Assembly: GCA_964555295.1 (NCBI GenBank)
Contig: CAZKRL010000003.1
Coordinates: forward strand, 1-64,000
DNA from: CAZKRL01 sp964555295
Lineage (GTDB): Bacteria; Bacteroidota; Bacteroidia; Flavobacteriales_D; Sanyastnellaceae
DNA length: 64,000 nt
Reading direction: 5' to 3'
Within the stretch, counting starts at the first letter, position 1. Each line of letters starts with the position of its first letter. A model generated the notes under the pieces. That model was not told the origin of the DNA and did no database searches. It saw only the letters and a list, made by a program, of their open reading frames with translations. The position numbers and the translations under genes were made by a program. Shown here in pieces: positions 1 through 10,300 of the stretch.

Positions 1-2639
1 TCCGTATGGATCGTTAGCCGGAGCCCCTACGATATCGCCACAATCATACCCCCAGATAGAACAGTTGAAATCAACAGGCACATTGTCCCAGAGATATGCA
101 CCGTCATCAGCATAGCCATCTCCCTGCCATATCAATACTCCGATGGTATGCTGATTTCCATTGCAATCGCAGATAACATCATCGTATATGCATGAACCGT
201 CATCTTCGGTAGCGGCATTATCGTAATTGATTGCATAGTAATTGGTACAACCTGTGATAAGGTATTCACAGCTGCCATCATCCAGAGTTGCAAATGGATC
301 GTAGTTGGCTGCCAAAACATCTGTACAACCCAACACTACGGATGCGTCGCATCCATTGTTAGGAGGCAGGTTACCAGAGCAAACAGCATAAGGATCATCT
401 AAAGGAGAACCTACAATATCGCCACAATCATAACCCCATGTAGCACAATTGAAATTTACAGTTTGGCCATCCCAGCTATACAACCCTTCATCAGCATATG
501 TATCTCCGAGCCATCCCAATACACCAATCGTATGTTGGTTGCCATCGCAGTCGCAAATATGTTCATCAAATGAACAATCCACCGGAGTGAAGCTAAACAC
601 GTCGCTGATTGTACCGTCAGACATCACATAGTAAATACCATAAGTTACATTGGCCGTGAAACCAATCAATCCAAACTGTGATCCGCTAACGTTGTCTGGT
701 GCTACGACATCAAATGGAACTAATGTGCCTTCAACGTCTACCACAAATTGAGAAACAGTGCAATCGCCGTCAAACACAAAGGTGAAGTTGGCACCCGGGT
801 AGAGTATACCTGTGCTGTCGGCAACATTACATGGTGTTTGTTCGATGATCAAGGCCTGTGGGTTACACAGCGAATAAACGCAACTGCCATCATCACATCC
901 AGCCAAGAAATCGTAGTTGTTTGCAGATGGATCAAGACAGCCAGGATATATGCAGCTACCATCATCGAATGTCGCATTGAAATCATAGAAGCAAGCCGCA
1001 GGGTCCAAGCAACCTCCAATTCCGGCTCCCAACCATGTTACTGATAGGTTGCCACATACTGTATTGGATTGACAAGGATATAGGTTATACTGAACCAGAA
1101 CCTCGCCGGTAAAAGATGCAGTCCAAACTATTTCAGACGCACCATTTCCGCAGGCAGCATCGTCGTCGCTGTAGGCCAACTCGAGGCCACTGCTTGTGAA
1201 TAATGTAATTTCTGTATCGAAAGATGTTCCGCAAGTGCTGAAACTATATGTTTCACCGGCCACTACTGAAACTGTAACCCAATCTCCCCCATAGGCGCAC
1301 GTCGCTTCTGCGGTAGCACCTGAAGCGGCCGGGGTAGCATCTGTGTAAAAGGTTCCATTGAACGCGCAACCAATACCGTTGTATATGCAACTTCCATCAT
1401 CACAACCTGCAGTAAAATCATAGTTGATTGCAAATGAATCAGTACACCCCGAATAAATACAGCTACCATCATCAAATGTCGCATTGAAATCATAGAAGCA
1501 AGCCGCAGGGTCTAAGCAACCTCCGATTCCAGCACCCAACCATGTTACTGATAGGTTGCCACATACTGTATTGGATTGACAAGGATATANNNNNNNNNNN
1601 NNNNNNNNNNNNNNNNNNNNNNNNNNNNNNNNNNNNNNNNNNNNNNNNNNNNNNNNNNNNNNNNNNNNNNNNNNNNNNNNNNNNNNNNNCCCAACCATGT
1701 TACTGATAGGTTGCCACATACTGTATTGGATTGACAAGGATATAGGTTATACTGAACCAGAACCTCGCCGGTAAAAGATGCAGTCCAAACTATTTCAGAC
1801 GCACCATTTCCGCAGGCAGCATCGTCGTCGCTGTAGGCCAACTCGAGGCCACTGCTTGTGAATAATGTAATTTCTGTATCGAAAGATGTTCCGCAAGTGC
1901 TGAAACTATATGTTTCACCGGCCACTACTGAAACTGTAACCCAATCTCCCCCATAGGCGCACGTCGCTTCTGCGGTAGCACCTGAAGCGGCCGGGGTAGC
2001 ATCTGTGTAAAAGGTTCCATTGAACGCGCAACCAATACCGTTGTATATGCAACTTCCATCATCACAACCTGCAGTAAAATCATAGTTGATTGCAAATGAA
2101 TCAGTACATCCAGGAAATTCACAACTACCATCATCAACGGTTGCTGCCAAGTCATAATTACAGGCGAATGAAGAGGTACAACCGAAGACATCCAAACTTT
2201 CTAACGTCACATTTAATACTCCACAGGACTGATTTGATGTACAATTGTAGAGATTGAATTGCACAATCAACTGACCTGAATAATCAGCTACCCAGGTAAT
2301 TTCGGATGCTGGCGAACCACAAATTGCTCCATCATCATCGTACCCGACATCGAAGCCGAATTCATCGAATAGGGTAATTTGAGTGTCGTAGGTCGTTCCA
2401 CAAGTATTGAAGTTGTATACACCACCTTGTATCACATCCACGATGACATACTCGCCTCCGTAAATGCAATCCACGGTTGCAGTTGCTCCTACGGATAACG
2501 GTGTAGCTGGAGTATTGTACAATACACCAATATTGCATTGGGCAGAAAGATCAATGCTGGTCATGCTCATTGCCAAAAAAGCAAACAGAAGAAGACCTGA
2601 ACATTTAAATTTAAAAGCGTTGTAAAAGTTATTTATCAT
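1..2639 (-). CDS. Large secreted cysteine-rich repeat protein (partial, gapped)
   Basis: The gene starts at 2639 with a signal peptide (hydrophobic LLLFAFLAMSM, likely cleavage after LSAQ) and runs off the left window edge, so the C-terminus is not visible. After the signal come a beta-rich PPC-like domain (about residues 35-145), short GCTDxxAxNYDxxATxDDGSC repeats, and further copies of the PPC-like domain. Left of the 100-N gap the frame shifts by one because the gap is a placeholder; with codon low ends at 1, 4, 7 and so on, the minus strand stays open from 1589 to 1. That stretch holds more DGSC repeats and two copies of a module with CDCxGNQHTIGVL and WGYDCGDIVG. Paired cysteines suggest disulfide-stabilised modules outside the cell. 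Such proteins in Flavobacteriales are usually exported by T9SS, but the sorting tail would lie outside the window. Function unknown; adhesin or surface-layer roles are inference. Confidence 0.85.
1031..1537 (-). repeat. 507-bp in-frame tandem repeat unit (complete copy)
   Basis: The sequence beginning at 1031 begins again at 1538, giving a period of 507 bp, or 169 codons. One unit encodes two DGSC repeats plus one PPC-like beta domain. The stretch 1031-1446 reads as identical to 1693-2108 across the gap, so at least three copies or part-copies exist. Confidence 0.9.
1590..1689. other. Assembly gap (100 N)
   Basis: Exactly 100 N lie between two copies of the same repeat: sequence from 1538 up to the gap equals sequence from 1031, and sequence after the gap from 1693 also equals sequence from 1031. 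The gap therefore marks an unresolved tandem repeat of unknown copy number. The 100-base length is arbitrary and breaks the reading frame of the surrounding gene artificially. Confidence 0.95.
1693..2108 (-). repeat. Partial copy of the 507-bp repeat
   Basis: This stretch matches 1031-1446 base for base as far as I can read, then diverges at about 2108, where the first DGSC repeats of the protein begin. It is the first (N-terminal) copy of the tandem array. Lack of synonymous changes over about 415 bp points to recent duplication or gene conversion. Confidence 0.85.
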
Positions 2640-2658
2640 AGGTTTTGGTTTGGTTGCG

Positions 2659-2689
2659 CAAATGTAATAGCTTCTTTAGTTCGCGAAAA
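2659..2689 (-). promoter_or_regulatory. Bacteroidota-type promoter for the repeat protein
   Basis: On the minus strand, TACATTTG (complement of 2659-2666) matches the Bacteroidota -7 consensus TAnnTTTG exactly. A TTTT run lies 19 bases further upstream where the -33 TTTG would be expected. It is 20 bases from the start codon at 2639. The match is seen; its use as a promoter is inferred. Confidence 0.5.
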
Positions 2690-2813
2690 CATGCAAGCTT
2701 GTTTCGCTAAAGCACCAAAACCTGAGGACAATACAGTACCCTAAAAGGTTGCATTGTTGAGCAGAACACTCAACATCCCTTTACGTATATAATTTCAAAT
2801 TTTTCAAAAACAC

Positions 2814-2836
2814 AAAGGCCGCAATTGCGGCTTTTG
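2814..2836 (-). terminator. Hairpin behind the T9SS-tail remnant
   Basis: CCGCAATTGCGG with flanking AAAG and CTTTT forms a near-perfect hairpin. Read on the minus strand it is followed by a T-rich stretch (TTTGTGTTTTTG). It sits 24 bases past the stop codon of the sorting-tail remnant, as expected for that lost gene's terminator. Confidence 0.5.
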
Positions 2837-2859
2837 AAATAAAATCATCTGTACTTTAA

Positions 2860-3000
2860 TCAATGCTGCACCTCAAACCTTCTGGTTTCAGCTGCTCCAT
2901 TGCGCCAGATACGAAGCACATAAATACCGTTGGCGAAAAGGGAGACATCGCGTCGGGATTTGAAGGAGCCGCTATAGAGTTGCTCACCGAGGAGGTTCAT
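2860..3000 (-). pseudogene. Orphan T9SS type A sorting-tail remnant
   Basis: Minus-strand codons 3000 down to 2860 read MNLLGEQLYSGSF, then SLFANGIYVLRIW, and end FEVQH-stop. This is the end of a Por secretion tail (the NLLGEQ...GIYVLRI pattern), about 46 residues. In frame just upstream is a TGA at 3004-3006, and beyond it only degraded sequence with no YPNP motif or cargo domain. It is therefore the 3' end of a lost secreted protein, not a small gene. A hairpin terminator follows. The rest of 2640-3214 (promoter region at the left, 3007-3214 at the right) shows no other gene. Confidence 0.7.
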
Positions 3001-3214
3001 TATTCAATCTGTGATATTCATCTTAAAAAAACACTTACACTCGTTATACACCCAAATCGGAGCTATCGCTATGAATAAGCTACTACTCTTTTCAATTCCT
3101 TCAACATATCAGTAATAGATTGATTGTTACTAATATTGCTTTTGCCGAACTAAACCACCGGCCAAATTGAAACCAACCCTCCCTGGATCAGCAAACTTTA
3201 ACCCTTGCTGAAAC

Positions 3215-5905
3215 ATGACTTGCTCTTATACCGCTGCACAAAAGAATCTTAGGTACCTCATAATTCTTATCATCATTGCTCTTGGGCAAAAACGAATGTT
3301 CAGCCAATTCACAGATGCTACGGATGACTACGGATTAGCTATTTATCATGATATCGCTGTAAGTGAATCAGGTGTGAGCTTCCACGACTTTGATCGTGAT
3401 GGGCTGGATGACCTCACCTATGCAAGTAGCGGATTTGGGGTTTTTACATTTCGCAATACAGGTCAAGGATTTGAGCAGGTATACTATTTCCCGTTTATTG
3501 AAGGCAAAACCCTTCACCCGATTTGGGTAGATTATGATAACGATGGCGATGCCGATTTCTTTACTACACGCGCATGGCAATGTCCGTTACTATTTCAAAA
3601 TCAAGGAAATCAAACCTTTATAGATGTAAGCAACATGTTGCCATGCCCAGCCGACGGCATTGTAAGCACCTGTGCTACATGGGGCGATTACGATAACGAT
3701 GCATTTCTCGATGTCTATGTTTCGAATTACAACCCGCTCGAAGAATACGGCTCTCCCAACTGGTTATTTCACAATAACGGAGATGGCTCTTTCACCGAGG
3801 TTGCACAAGAAATGGGCGTGGCATATGGGAATTTTCCCGCCTATCAATCTATGTTTTTGGATGTCGACTTCGATCGTGATGCTGATCTTCTTGTGGTTAA
3901 CGACAAATATGATGGTTGCAAATTTTTCCGAAACGACGGTAATAATTTTACTGAAATAGGTACGGAAAATGGTTTTGATGTCCACATCGAGGCGATGTCG
4001 CTATCGGTAAGCGACTTTGACCATGATGGCGATTATGATTTCTATATTTCTAACACTATTGACGGAAACGTTTTTCTAGTTAATCAAAATGGCATTTTCT
4101 CAGACATGTCAACCGAACTAGGCACACTCGTCAATGCCAATTGTTGGGGGTCGGTTTTTATAGATAGAGAGATGAAGACCTGGGAAGATTTATACGTTGT
4201 CTCCACAGGTCCTGTAGAAGGCTCAAATGTGATGCTGAAAAATACACAAGGGTCGAATTTCTATGAGCAATATGATTCGTTCAACTTCGACGACACAGAA
4301 TACAGTTATGCCATCGCAAAAGGAGACGCGAACAACGATGGAGCGTATGACATTATGTCGATGCCATACTATGCCAATGGATCTCTCCTTTATGAAAGTA
4401 ACGGGCCATCCTCCACCTTCGTAAAAATCATTCCTGAAGGCATCCTTTCCAATCACGATGGAATTGGCGCTACCATTCGACTATATGCCGGTGGAATAGA
4501 GCAGATAAGGCCGACAACTTGTGGAGAAAATTTCACCTCGCAGGATAGCAGATCAATCATATTCGGAACGAATTCATCGCCCGTCGATTCGATTATTATA
4601 GAGTGGCCTTCGGGATGGACAGACACATGGTACAACCTCGAACTCAACACCTCATATATATTAACTGAAGGTGCCAACTACACCACCCATGATACAGTTT
4701 TTTATAGTCTATGCAACAATGAGTCAATACTTCTAAATGCTGGCAGTGGATATAGTTTTTTATGGGATGACGGGTCGGAGAACCCTACACGTGCAGTCAA
4801 TCAAATCGGCGAGTACCAAGTGTACATTTCAAATGAATTCGGGCTCGTTCGCAGCGTGCTGTTTATCGTGTCATCATCAGTACCCACTCCTGTCATCCAA
4901 ATCTCAAATGACACCTGCAACCAAGCAACCGGAAGTATAATAATCAATATCCCTGAAAACTCGTCAATAGAATGGCAAAACAATTCCACCGAAAACGAAT
5001 TATACTATCTCGCCGAAGGACAATATTCTTATACCATTACAGATCAATACAACTGTTTTTTCATTGACACTGTATTTGTGGAAAATGTGATTCCTTTCTC
5101 TCATGAGACAACCTGTGATACTGCCTGCTTCGGTGGTATGGGTTACTATAATATAAGTGCAAACGACACCATACAACTGCCCATACTTCAGGGACTACCC
5201 TACTGGCAAGGAGAGATGCCATCAGGTAACTATCCCTTCATTCTCATTTATGAATCCGGATGTATCGTCAGTGACACAATAACTATATATGAGCATGCCG
5301 AACTTTCCTCCTCGTCAAGCTACGACATCATTTGCACCGAAGAAAACCATCATGAATTCATCATACAGTCATCAATTACAGGAGGTTCACCTCCCTATAA
5401 TTCCAATATCACTATTCCGCAACAAACCAGCACATCAGGAATTTATCATATCATTTGGGAAGATGCAGAAGGGTGCAGCGATTCTTCCTCTATCGAAATT
5501 GTGGAAATCACCCCAATTCAGTTACAACTGGAATTTTTCATAGAAGACGGATTTCTCATTGCCAATACCAATGTTAGCGGAGGATTACCTCCATATTCAT
5601 ACTTGTGGAATGATCTGGAAGGCAATAATTATCACATCATAAACAACGAACAAGAAATAGAAGTAACTGCCACAGACCTTGTTGGATGCTTTATGGTATT
5701 GGACACATCACTTATCATATCTGAGATTACAAGGAGTGAAGAAATTACTACCGAGTCTTGCACAACAAGCGTATTTGATACATTCGGAAGACTTTTCCGT
5801 ACTCTTGATTCAACATACAATCTATCTCACCTCAAAGCAATTCTTCCAAGCGGGTTATGGCTGTGCCGAAAATGTGGAATGTCCTCAATCATATTCATTG
5901 AGTGA
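3215..5905 (+). CDS. Secreted VCBS/FG-GAP and ASPIC-UnbV domain protein
   Basis: 896 residues. A signal peptide (hydrophobic LIILIIIALG, cleavage near FSQ) is followed by about seven VCBS/FG-GAP-type repeats carrying calcium-loop motifs such as DFDRDGLDD, DYDNDGDADF and DFDHDGDYDF (residues about 60-400), which fold as beta-propeller blades. An ASPIC/UnbV domain follows (about 405-485, GIGATIRLYAGG...IIIEWPSG). The second half has Ig-like SprB-type segments (for example GGSPPYNSNI and GGLPPYSYLWND). The end resembles a type A sorting tail (FDTFGRLFRT, then LPSGLWLCR), though it is divergent. The protein is probably exported by T9SS and held at the surface; ligand unknown. It lies beside other secreted-protein sequence but shares no operon with it. 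Confidence 0.85.
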   Translation: MTCSYTAAQKNLRYLIILIIIALGQKRMFSQFTDATDDYGLAIYHDIAVSESGVSFHDFDRDGLDDLTYASSGFGVFTFRNTGQGFEQVYYFPFIEGKTLHPIWVDYDNDGDADFFTTRAWQCPLLFQNQGNQTFIDVSNMLPCPADGIVSTCATWGDYDNDAFLDVYVSNYNPLEEYGSPNWLFHNNGDGSFTEVAQEMGVAYGNFPAYQSMFLDVDFDRDADLLVVNDKYDGCKFFRNDGNNFTEIGTENGFDVHIEAMSLSVSDFDHDGDYDFYISNTIDGNVFLVNQNGIFSDMSTELGTLVNANCWGSVFIDREMKTWEDLYVVSTGPVEGSNVMLKNTQGSNFYEQYDSFNFDDTEYSYAIAKGDANNDGAYDIMSMPYYANGSLLYESNGPSSTFVKIIPEGILSNHDGIGATIRLYAGGIEQIRPTTCGENFTSQDSRSIIFGTNSSPVDSIIIEWPSGWTDTWYNLELNTSYILTEGANYTTHDTVFYSLCNNESILLNAGSGYSFLWDDGSENPTRAVNQIGEYQVYISNEFGLVRSVLFIVSSSVPTPVIQISNDTCNQATGSIIINIPENSSIEWQNNSTENELYYLAEGQYSYTITDQYNCFFIDTVFVENVIPFSHETTCDTACFGGMGYYNISANDTIQLPILQGLPYWQGEMPSGNYPFILIYESGCIVSDTITIYEHAELSSSSSYDIICTEENHHEFIIQSSITGGSPPYNSNITIPQQTSTSGIYHIIWEDAEGCSDSSSIEIVEITPIQLQLEFFIEDGFLIANTNVSGGLPPYSYLWNDLEGNNYHIINNEQEIEVTATDLVGCFMVLDTSLIISEITRSEEITTESCTTSVFDTFGRLFRTLDSTYNLSHLKAILPSGLWLCRKCGMSSIIFIE

Positions 5906-6101
5906 CGATTGACTATTACATCTTATAACCGAAGAGTTCAATGGCTATTGATTAAAATCGATATTCAACCTCGAATAGATTTTTTACTCGTAGATCTACC
6001 TCGGTTGTAAATAGGATGCAATCATTTACATGTCATTTGTTATTGCGAAAAGAATCAAAATTCACAGAGTAATGGATATATATTTCGGATAACAAGTTGT
6101 A

Positions 6102-7319
6102 ATGGCTGTGGAGCGTGCTATAATACATATGGACCTCGACACATTTTTTGTGTCGGTTGAGAGATTGCTCGATAGCAGACTCAACGGTAAGCCCGTGCTC
6201 ATCGGTGGCACGTCTGACCGCGGCGTAGTGGCCTCCTGCAGTTATGAAGCAAGAAGATACGGTATTCACAGCGCAATGCCCATGAAACTCGCCAAGCAAC
6301 TCTGTCCGGAGGCCATCATCATTCGCGGTAATTCAGCCAATTACATGAAGTATTCCGATATCGTCTCGGATATTGTGAAGGAAGCTGTACCGGTTTTTGA
6401 AAAAACTTCGATTGATGAATTCTACTGTGATCTCTCCGGAATGGATCGTTTTTTCGGTTGTTACAAGTACGGAACAGAACTGCGTGAACGCGTGATTCGG
6501 GAAACCGGCCTACCCATTTCATTCGGTCTTTCTGCCAATAAAACGGTTTCAAAAATTGCGACAGGGGAAGCGAAACCGAACAATAAACGCCAGATTCTAT
6601 TGGGGGATGAAATTCCGTTTCTCGCGCCATTGCCGGTAGAAAAGATTCCGATGGTGGGTGATAAAACCGGACAAACACTGCGCAACATGGGCGTCAAACT
6701 CATTCGTACCATTCAGGAAATGCCCATTGAGTTGATGGATAGCGCATTTGGTGAACATGGCCGCATCATCTGGAGAAAGGCACGTGGAGAAGACAATAGT
6801 CCTGTCATTCCCTATCAGGAAAGAAAATCCATTTCCACAGAACGTACGTTCGAAAAAGACACCACCGATATCGCCATGCTGCGAAGCATCCTACTGGCAA
6901 TGGCAGAGAACCTGGCGTTTCAATTGCGCCGCGGTGATAAACTTACCTCATGCATCACGATCAAAATTCGCTACTCAGATTTTCAAACTCATACACAACA
7001 AACCCGTATTCCATACACTTCAGCAGATCATATTCTTGTGCCACGCATTCTCGAACTTTTTGAAAAAGCTTATGACCGCAGAATGTTGGTGCGTCTTATC
7101 GGAGTGAAGTACAGTTACCTCGTCTCGGGCGGGTATCAAATCAATCTCTTTGATGATACCGAAGAGCGTATCAGTCTATACAAAGCCCTTGATAAGATGC
7201 GTGAAAAATATGGTGATCGCGCCGTCATTACAGCGGCAGGCATGGACGCTAAAACCATTGGCAGAGGCAACCCCTTCAACGGTGAAGCGCCTCCATTACT
7301 GGCCAACCGTAAGCAATAA
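6102..7319 (+). CDS. dinB: Y-family DNA polymerase IV (DinB-like)
   Basis: 405 residues. The palm has the metal ligands of Y-family polymerases: MDLDTFF (Asp11) and SIDEFYCD (Asp105, Glu106). The little-finger region follows, and the sequence QINLF at 346-350 fits the sliding-clamp binding pentapeptide. It performs error-prone synthesis past DNA lesions in the cytoplasm. The gene ends 8 bases before a DnaE2-like polymerase gene, so the two form a translesion cassette comparable to imuB-dnaE2. Unlike ImuB, the catalytic acids are intact here, so this is an active polymerase by sequence. The start at 6102 gives the usual N-terminus. No LexA- or UmuD-like gene accompanies it. The only operator candidate I saw upstream is the 10-bp palindrome at 5990-5999, which is weak. 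Confidence 0.93.
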   Translation: MAVERAIIHMDLDTFFVSVERLLDSRLNGKPVLIGGTSDRGVVASCSYEARRYGIHSAMPMKLAKQLCPEAIIIRGNSANYMKYSDIVSDIVKEAVPVFEKTSIDEFYCDLSGMDRFFGCYKYGTELRERVIRETGLPISFGLSANKTVSKIATGEAKPNNKRQILLGDEIPFLAPLPVEKIPMVGDKTGQTLRNMGVKLIRTIQEMPIELMDSAFGEHGRIIWRKARGEDNSPVIPYQERKSISTERTFEKDTTDIAMLRSILLAMAENLAFQLRRGDKLTSCITIKIRYSDFQTHTQQTRIPYTSADHILVPRILELFEKAYDRRMLVRLIGVKYSYLVSGGYQINLFDDTEERISLYKALDKMREKYGDRAVITAAGMDAKTIGRGNPFNGEAPPLLANRKQ

Positions 7320-7327
7320 GGCACAAC

Positions 7328-10300
7328 GTGCTCAATAATCATACATACTATTCGCTGGGCTATGGTGCCATGTCAACCGAAGAGCTCGTTGAAGAACTTT
7401 CACAACGAGCCCTTGGTGCAGCCGTGATTACCGACATCAATTCTACCGCAGGAGTCATTGAATTTGCCCGCCTCGCAGAAAAGAGCGGAATGAAGCCGGT
7501 GGTGGGTGTCGACTTTCGAAAAGATATCGATCAGCAATTTGTAGCACTTGCAAAAAACCAGGATGGATTTTCAGAAATCAATGAACAGCTCAGCGCATTT
7601 CTTTCTGGTCGAATAGAAATGCCGCAACGCATACCAGTAAGTGACAACTATTTCACCATCATTCCTTTTGAGAAAGCCGTGCACATGTTCTCCTCGGTAG
7701 ATGAATTGCTGCATCACGAATTCATTGGTGTTTCGATGACAGATTTGAATCGCTTCCGTTTTTCGAAATTCAAAAATCGGCATCAAAAAATAGTTTGGGC
7801 GCAGCCCTTCACTTTCAGAAACAAGCGCGATTTCAATATTCATCGGCTGCTCAGAGCTATTCATAAAAATACATTACTCAGTAAACTCGAACCGTCGGAA
7901 CAAGCCAGTAACGAAGATCATCTCGCACAAGATTTTCGGCAAAAGTTGGGCGAGCTTGAACTCCATTGGCTCGTTGATAATGCCGAAAATATTCTGACAC
8001 AATGCTCCATTGATTTTGATTTTCATGGAACACTGCATAAAAATCAACTGCACTTTGGAAAGAGCGCAGAGGCCGACTATGAACTGTTAGAAAATTTGGC
8101 GCGCAATGGCGTTATGGAAAGATTCAAAAATCCTGGACCTGCTGTTTGGGAGCGCCTCGAGAAAGAACTGCGCATCATTCGCGAGATGAATTTCGTTTCC
8201 TATTTTCTTATCAATTGGGATATTGTAAACTACGCTCGCAGCAAGGGGTATTTCTATGTGGGAAGGGGCAGCGGAGCCAATAGTATCGTGGCCTATCTGT
8301 TGCGCATCACCGATGTTGACCCGCTCGAACTCGACCTCTACTTTGAACGCTTCATCAATTTGTTTCGCAAATCTCCACCTGATTTCGACATTGATTTTTC
8401 ATGGAAAGACCGTGAAGATGTAACGCAATATATTTTCAGCCGACATCAAAATGTGGCTCTCCTTGGCGCAGTAAACACCTATCAATATGCTGCTGTTATC
8501 AGGGAGTTGGGAAAAGTATTTGGCCTGCCGAAGCATGAGATTGATGCATTGGTAGATGGAAAAATTCCCCTGGGTCAGTCTGATGATTTACATCGACTCG
8601 TTGTGAAATATGGTGGATGGCTGAAAAATTTTCCCCATTACATCAGCATACACAGCGCAGGTATTGTGATCACCGAAAGGCCGGTGAGCTACTACGGGGC
8701 CACGTTTCTTCCGCCGAAAGGTTTTCCTACCACGCAGTTCGATATGTACCAAGCAGAAGATATCCGTATCAACAAACTGGATATTCTCTCACAACGAGGA
8801 CTCGCCAAAATCAAAGACGCCGTTAATATGATTCGTGAAAAGGAAGGTGACCTTTCATTTGATATTCATGATATCGAGCGTTTCAAGAATGATGACCGTT
8901 GCAATGCATTATTGCGCAATGCACAAGCGGTGGGATGTTTCTATGTTGAATCCCCTGCAATGCGGATGCTGCTGCGCAAATTGCAAACGCATAATTATTT
9001 GGGTCTGGTTGCAGCCAGTTCAGTGATACGTCCGGGGGTCTCTTCCTCTGGTATGATGCGACAATTTATTTTGCGAGAGAGAATTCCGGAGCGCAGGCAG
9101 GATGCACCCCCTTCATTAATGAAGCTCATGCCTGAAACCCATGGTGTGATGGTATATCAGGAGGATGTTATCAAGGTCGCTCACGAATTCGCCGGACTCA
9201 GTCTTGCAGAGGCGGATGTTTTGCGCCGAGGCATGAGTGGAAAGTTTCGTGGCAGGGAAGAATTTGACAATGCACGGCAAAAATTTCTGGAAGGCGGTGT
9301 TGCTAATGGTCATACAAAATCGATGGTAGAAGATGTGTGGCGTCAAGTGGAAAGCTTTGCCGGCTATGCCTTTGCCAAGGGACATAGTGCAAGCTACGCT
9401 GTAGAGAGTTATCAGTGTTTGTTTCTCAAGGCCTATTACCCACTTGAATTCATGACCGCGGCAATCAATAATGACGGCGGATTTTATCGCACGGAGATCT
9501 ACGTGCATGAGGCCCGAAAATGCGGTGCAAATATTTTGTCACCATGCGTACAAGAATCTGATCGGCATGCAGTTCTCAAAGGCCGTGATCTTTATCTCGG
9601 TTTTTCCTCCATCAAATCGCTCGACACCCACATCGCTGAAAGAATTGTTCGGCAACGTTTACAGTCGCGGTTTAACGATGTCGATGATTTTTTGGAGCGG
9701 GTGCATCCCGGACTTGAGCAAATGATTCTTTTGATCCGTGCAGGCGCTCTGCAAAGTTTTGGTTTAGGAAAAAAGGAATTGCTTTGGCATGCACATACTC
9801 GCCTCACCAAGGCACCTCAAGATGAGATGCAGACATCGATGTTTCGCACTGAGGTTAAAACCTATCAACTGCCTGCACTGGAGCATCACCGTTTAGAAGA
9901 TGCGTATGATGAATTAGAACTGCTGGGCTTTCCCTTAGGCAGTCCGTTTGAATGGATGGACCCTGATGCAGTGCAGAGCATTGTTGATCTTGGTATTCCA
10001 ATTGCAACCGCAGAGCAGTTACCCAATATCATCGGTTGCGAGGTTATTGTTCTGGGGTATCGCGTTACTTTGAAGCCCACTACCACCACAGGAGGAAAGT
10101 CTATGTACTTCGGAACCTTCCTCGATATGAACGGAGACTTTTTGGATACGGTGCACTTTCCCGGAGCTGCAGAAAAATTCTCTATTCAGGGATGGGGAAT
10201 ATTTTGGTTGCGAGGAAAAGTTTCTGAGGAATTTGATGTGATAACGGTTGAGGTAAGTTCAGCAGGACGGGTCAAGCTTTTACCAGACCCCAGACACAGT

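Noticed and set aside
1263..1493. Methionine-rich open frames repeated at 1263-1493 and 1925-2191
   Set aside because: They are the same alternate frame of the repeat copies of the secreted protein; the family-like sequence is in the other minus-strand frame.
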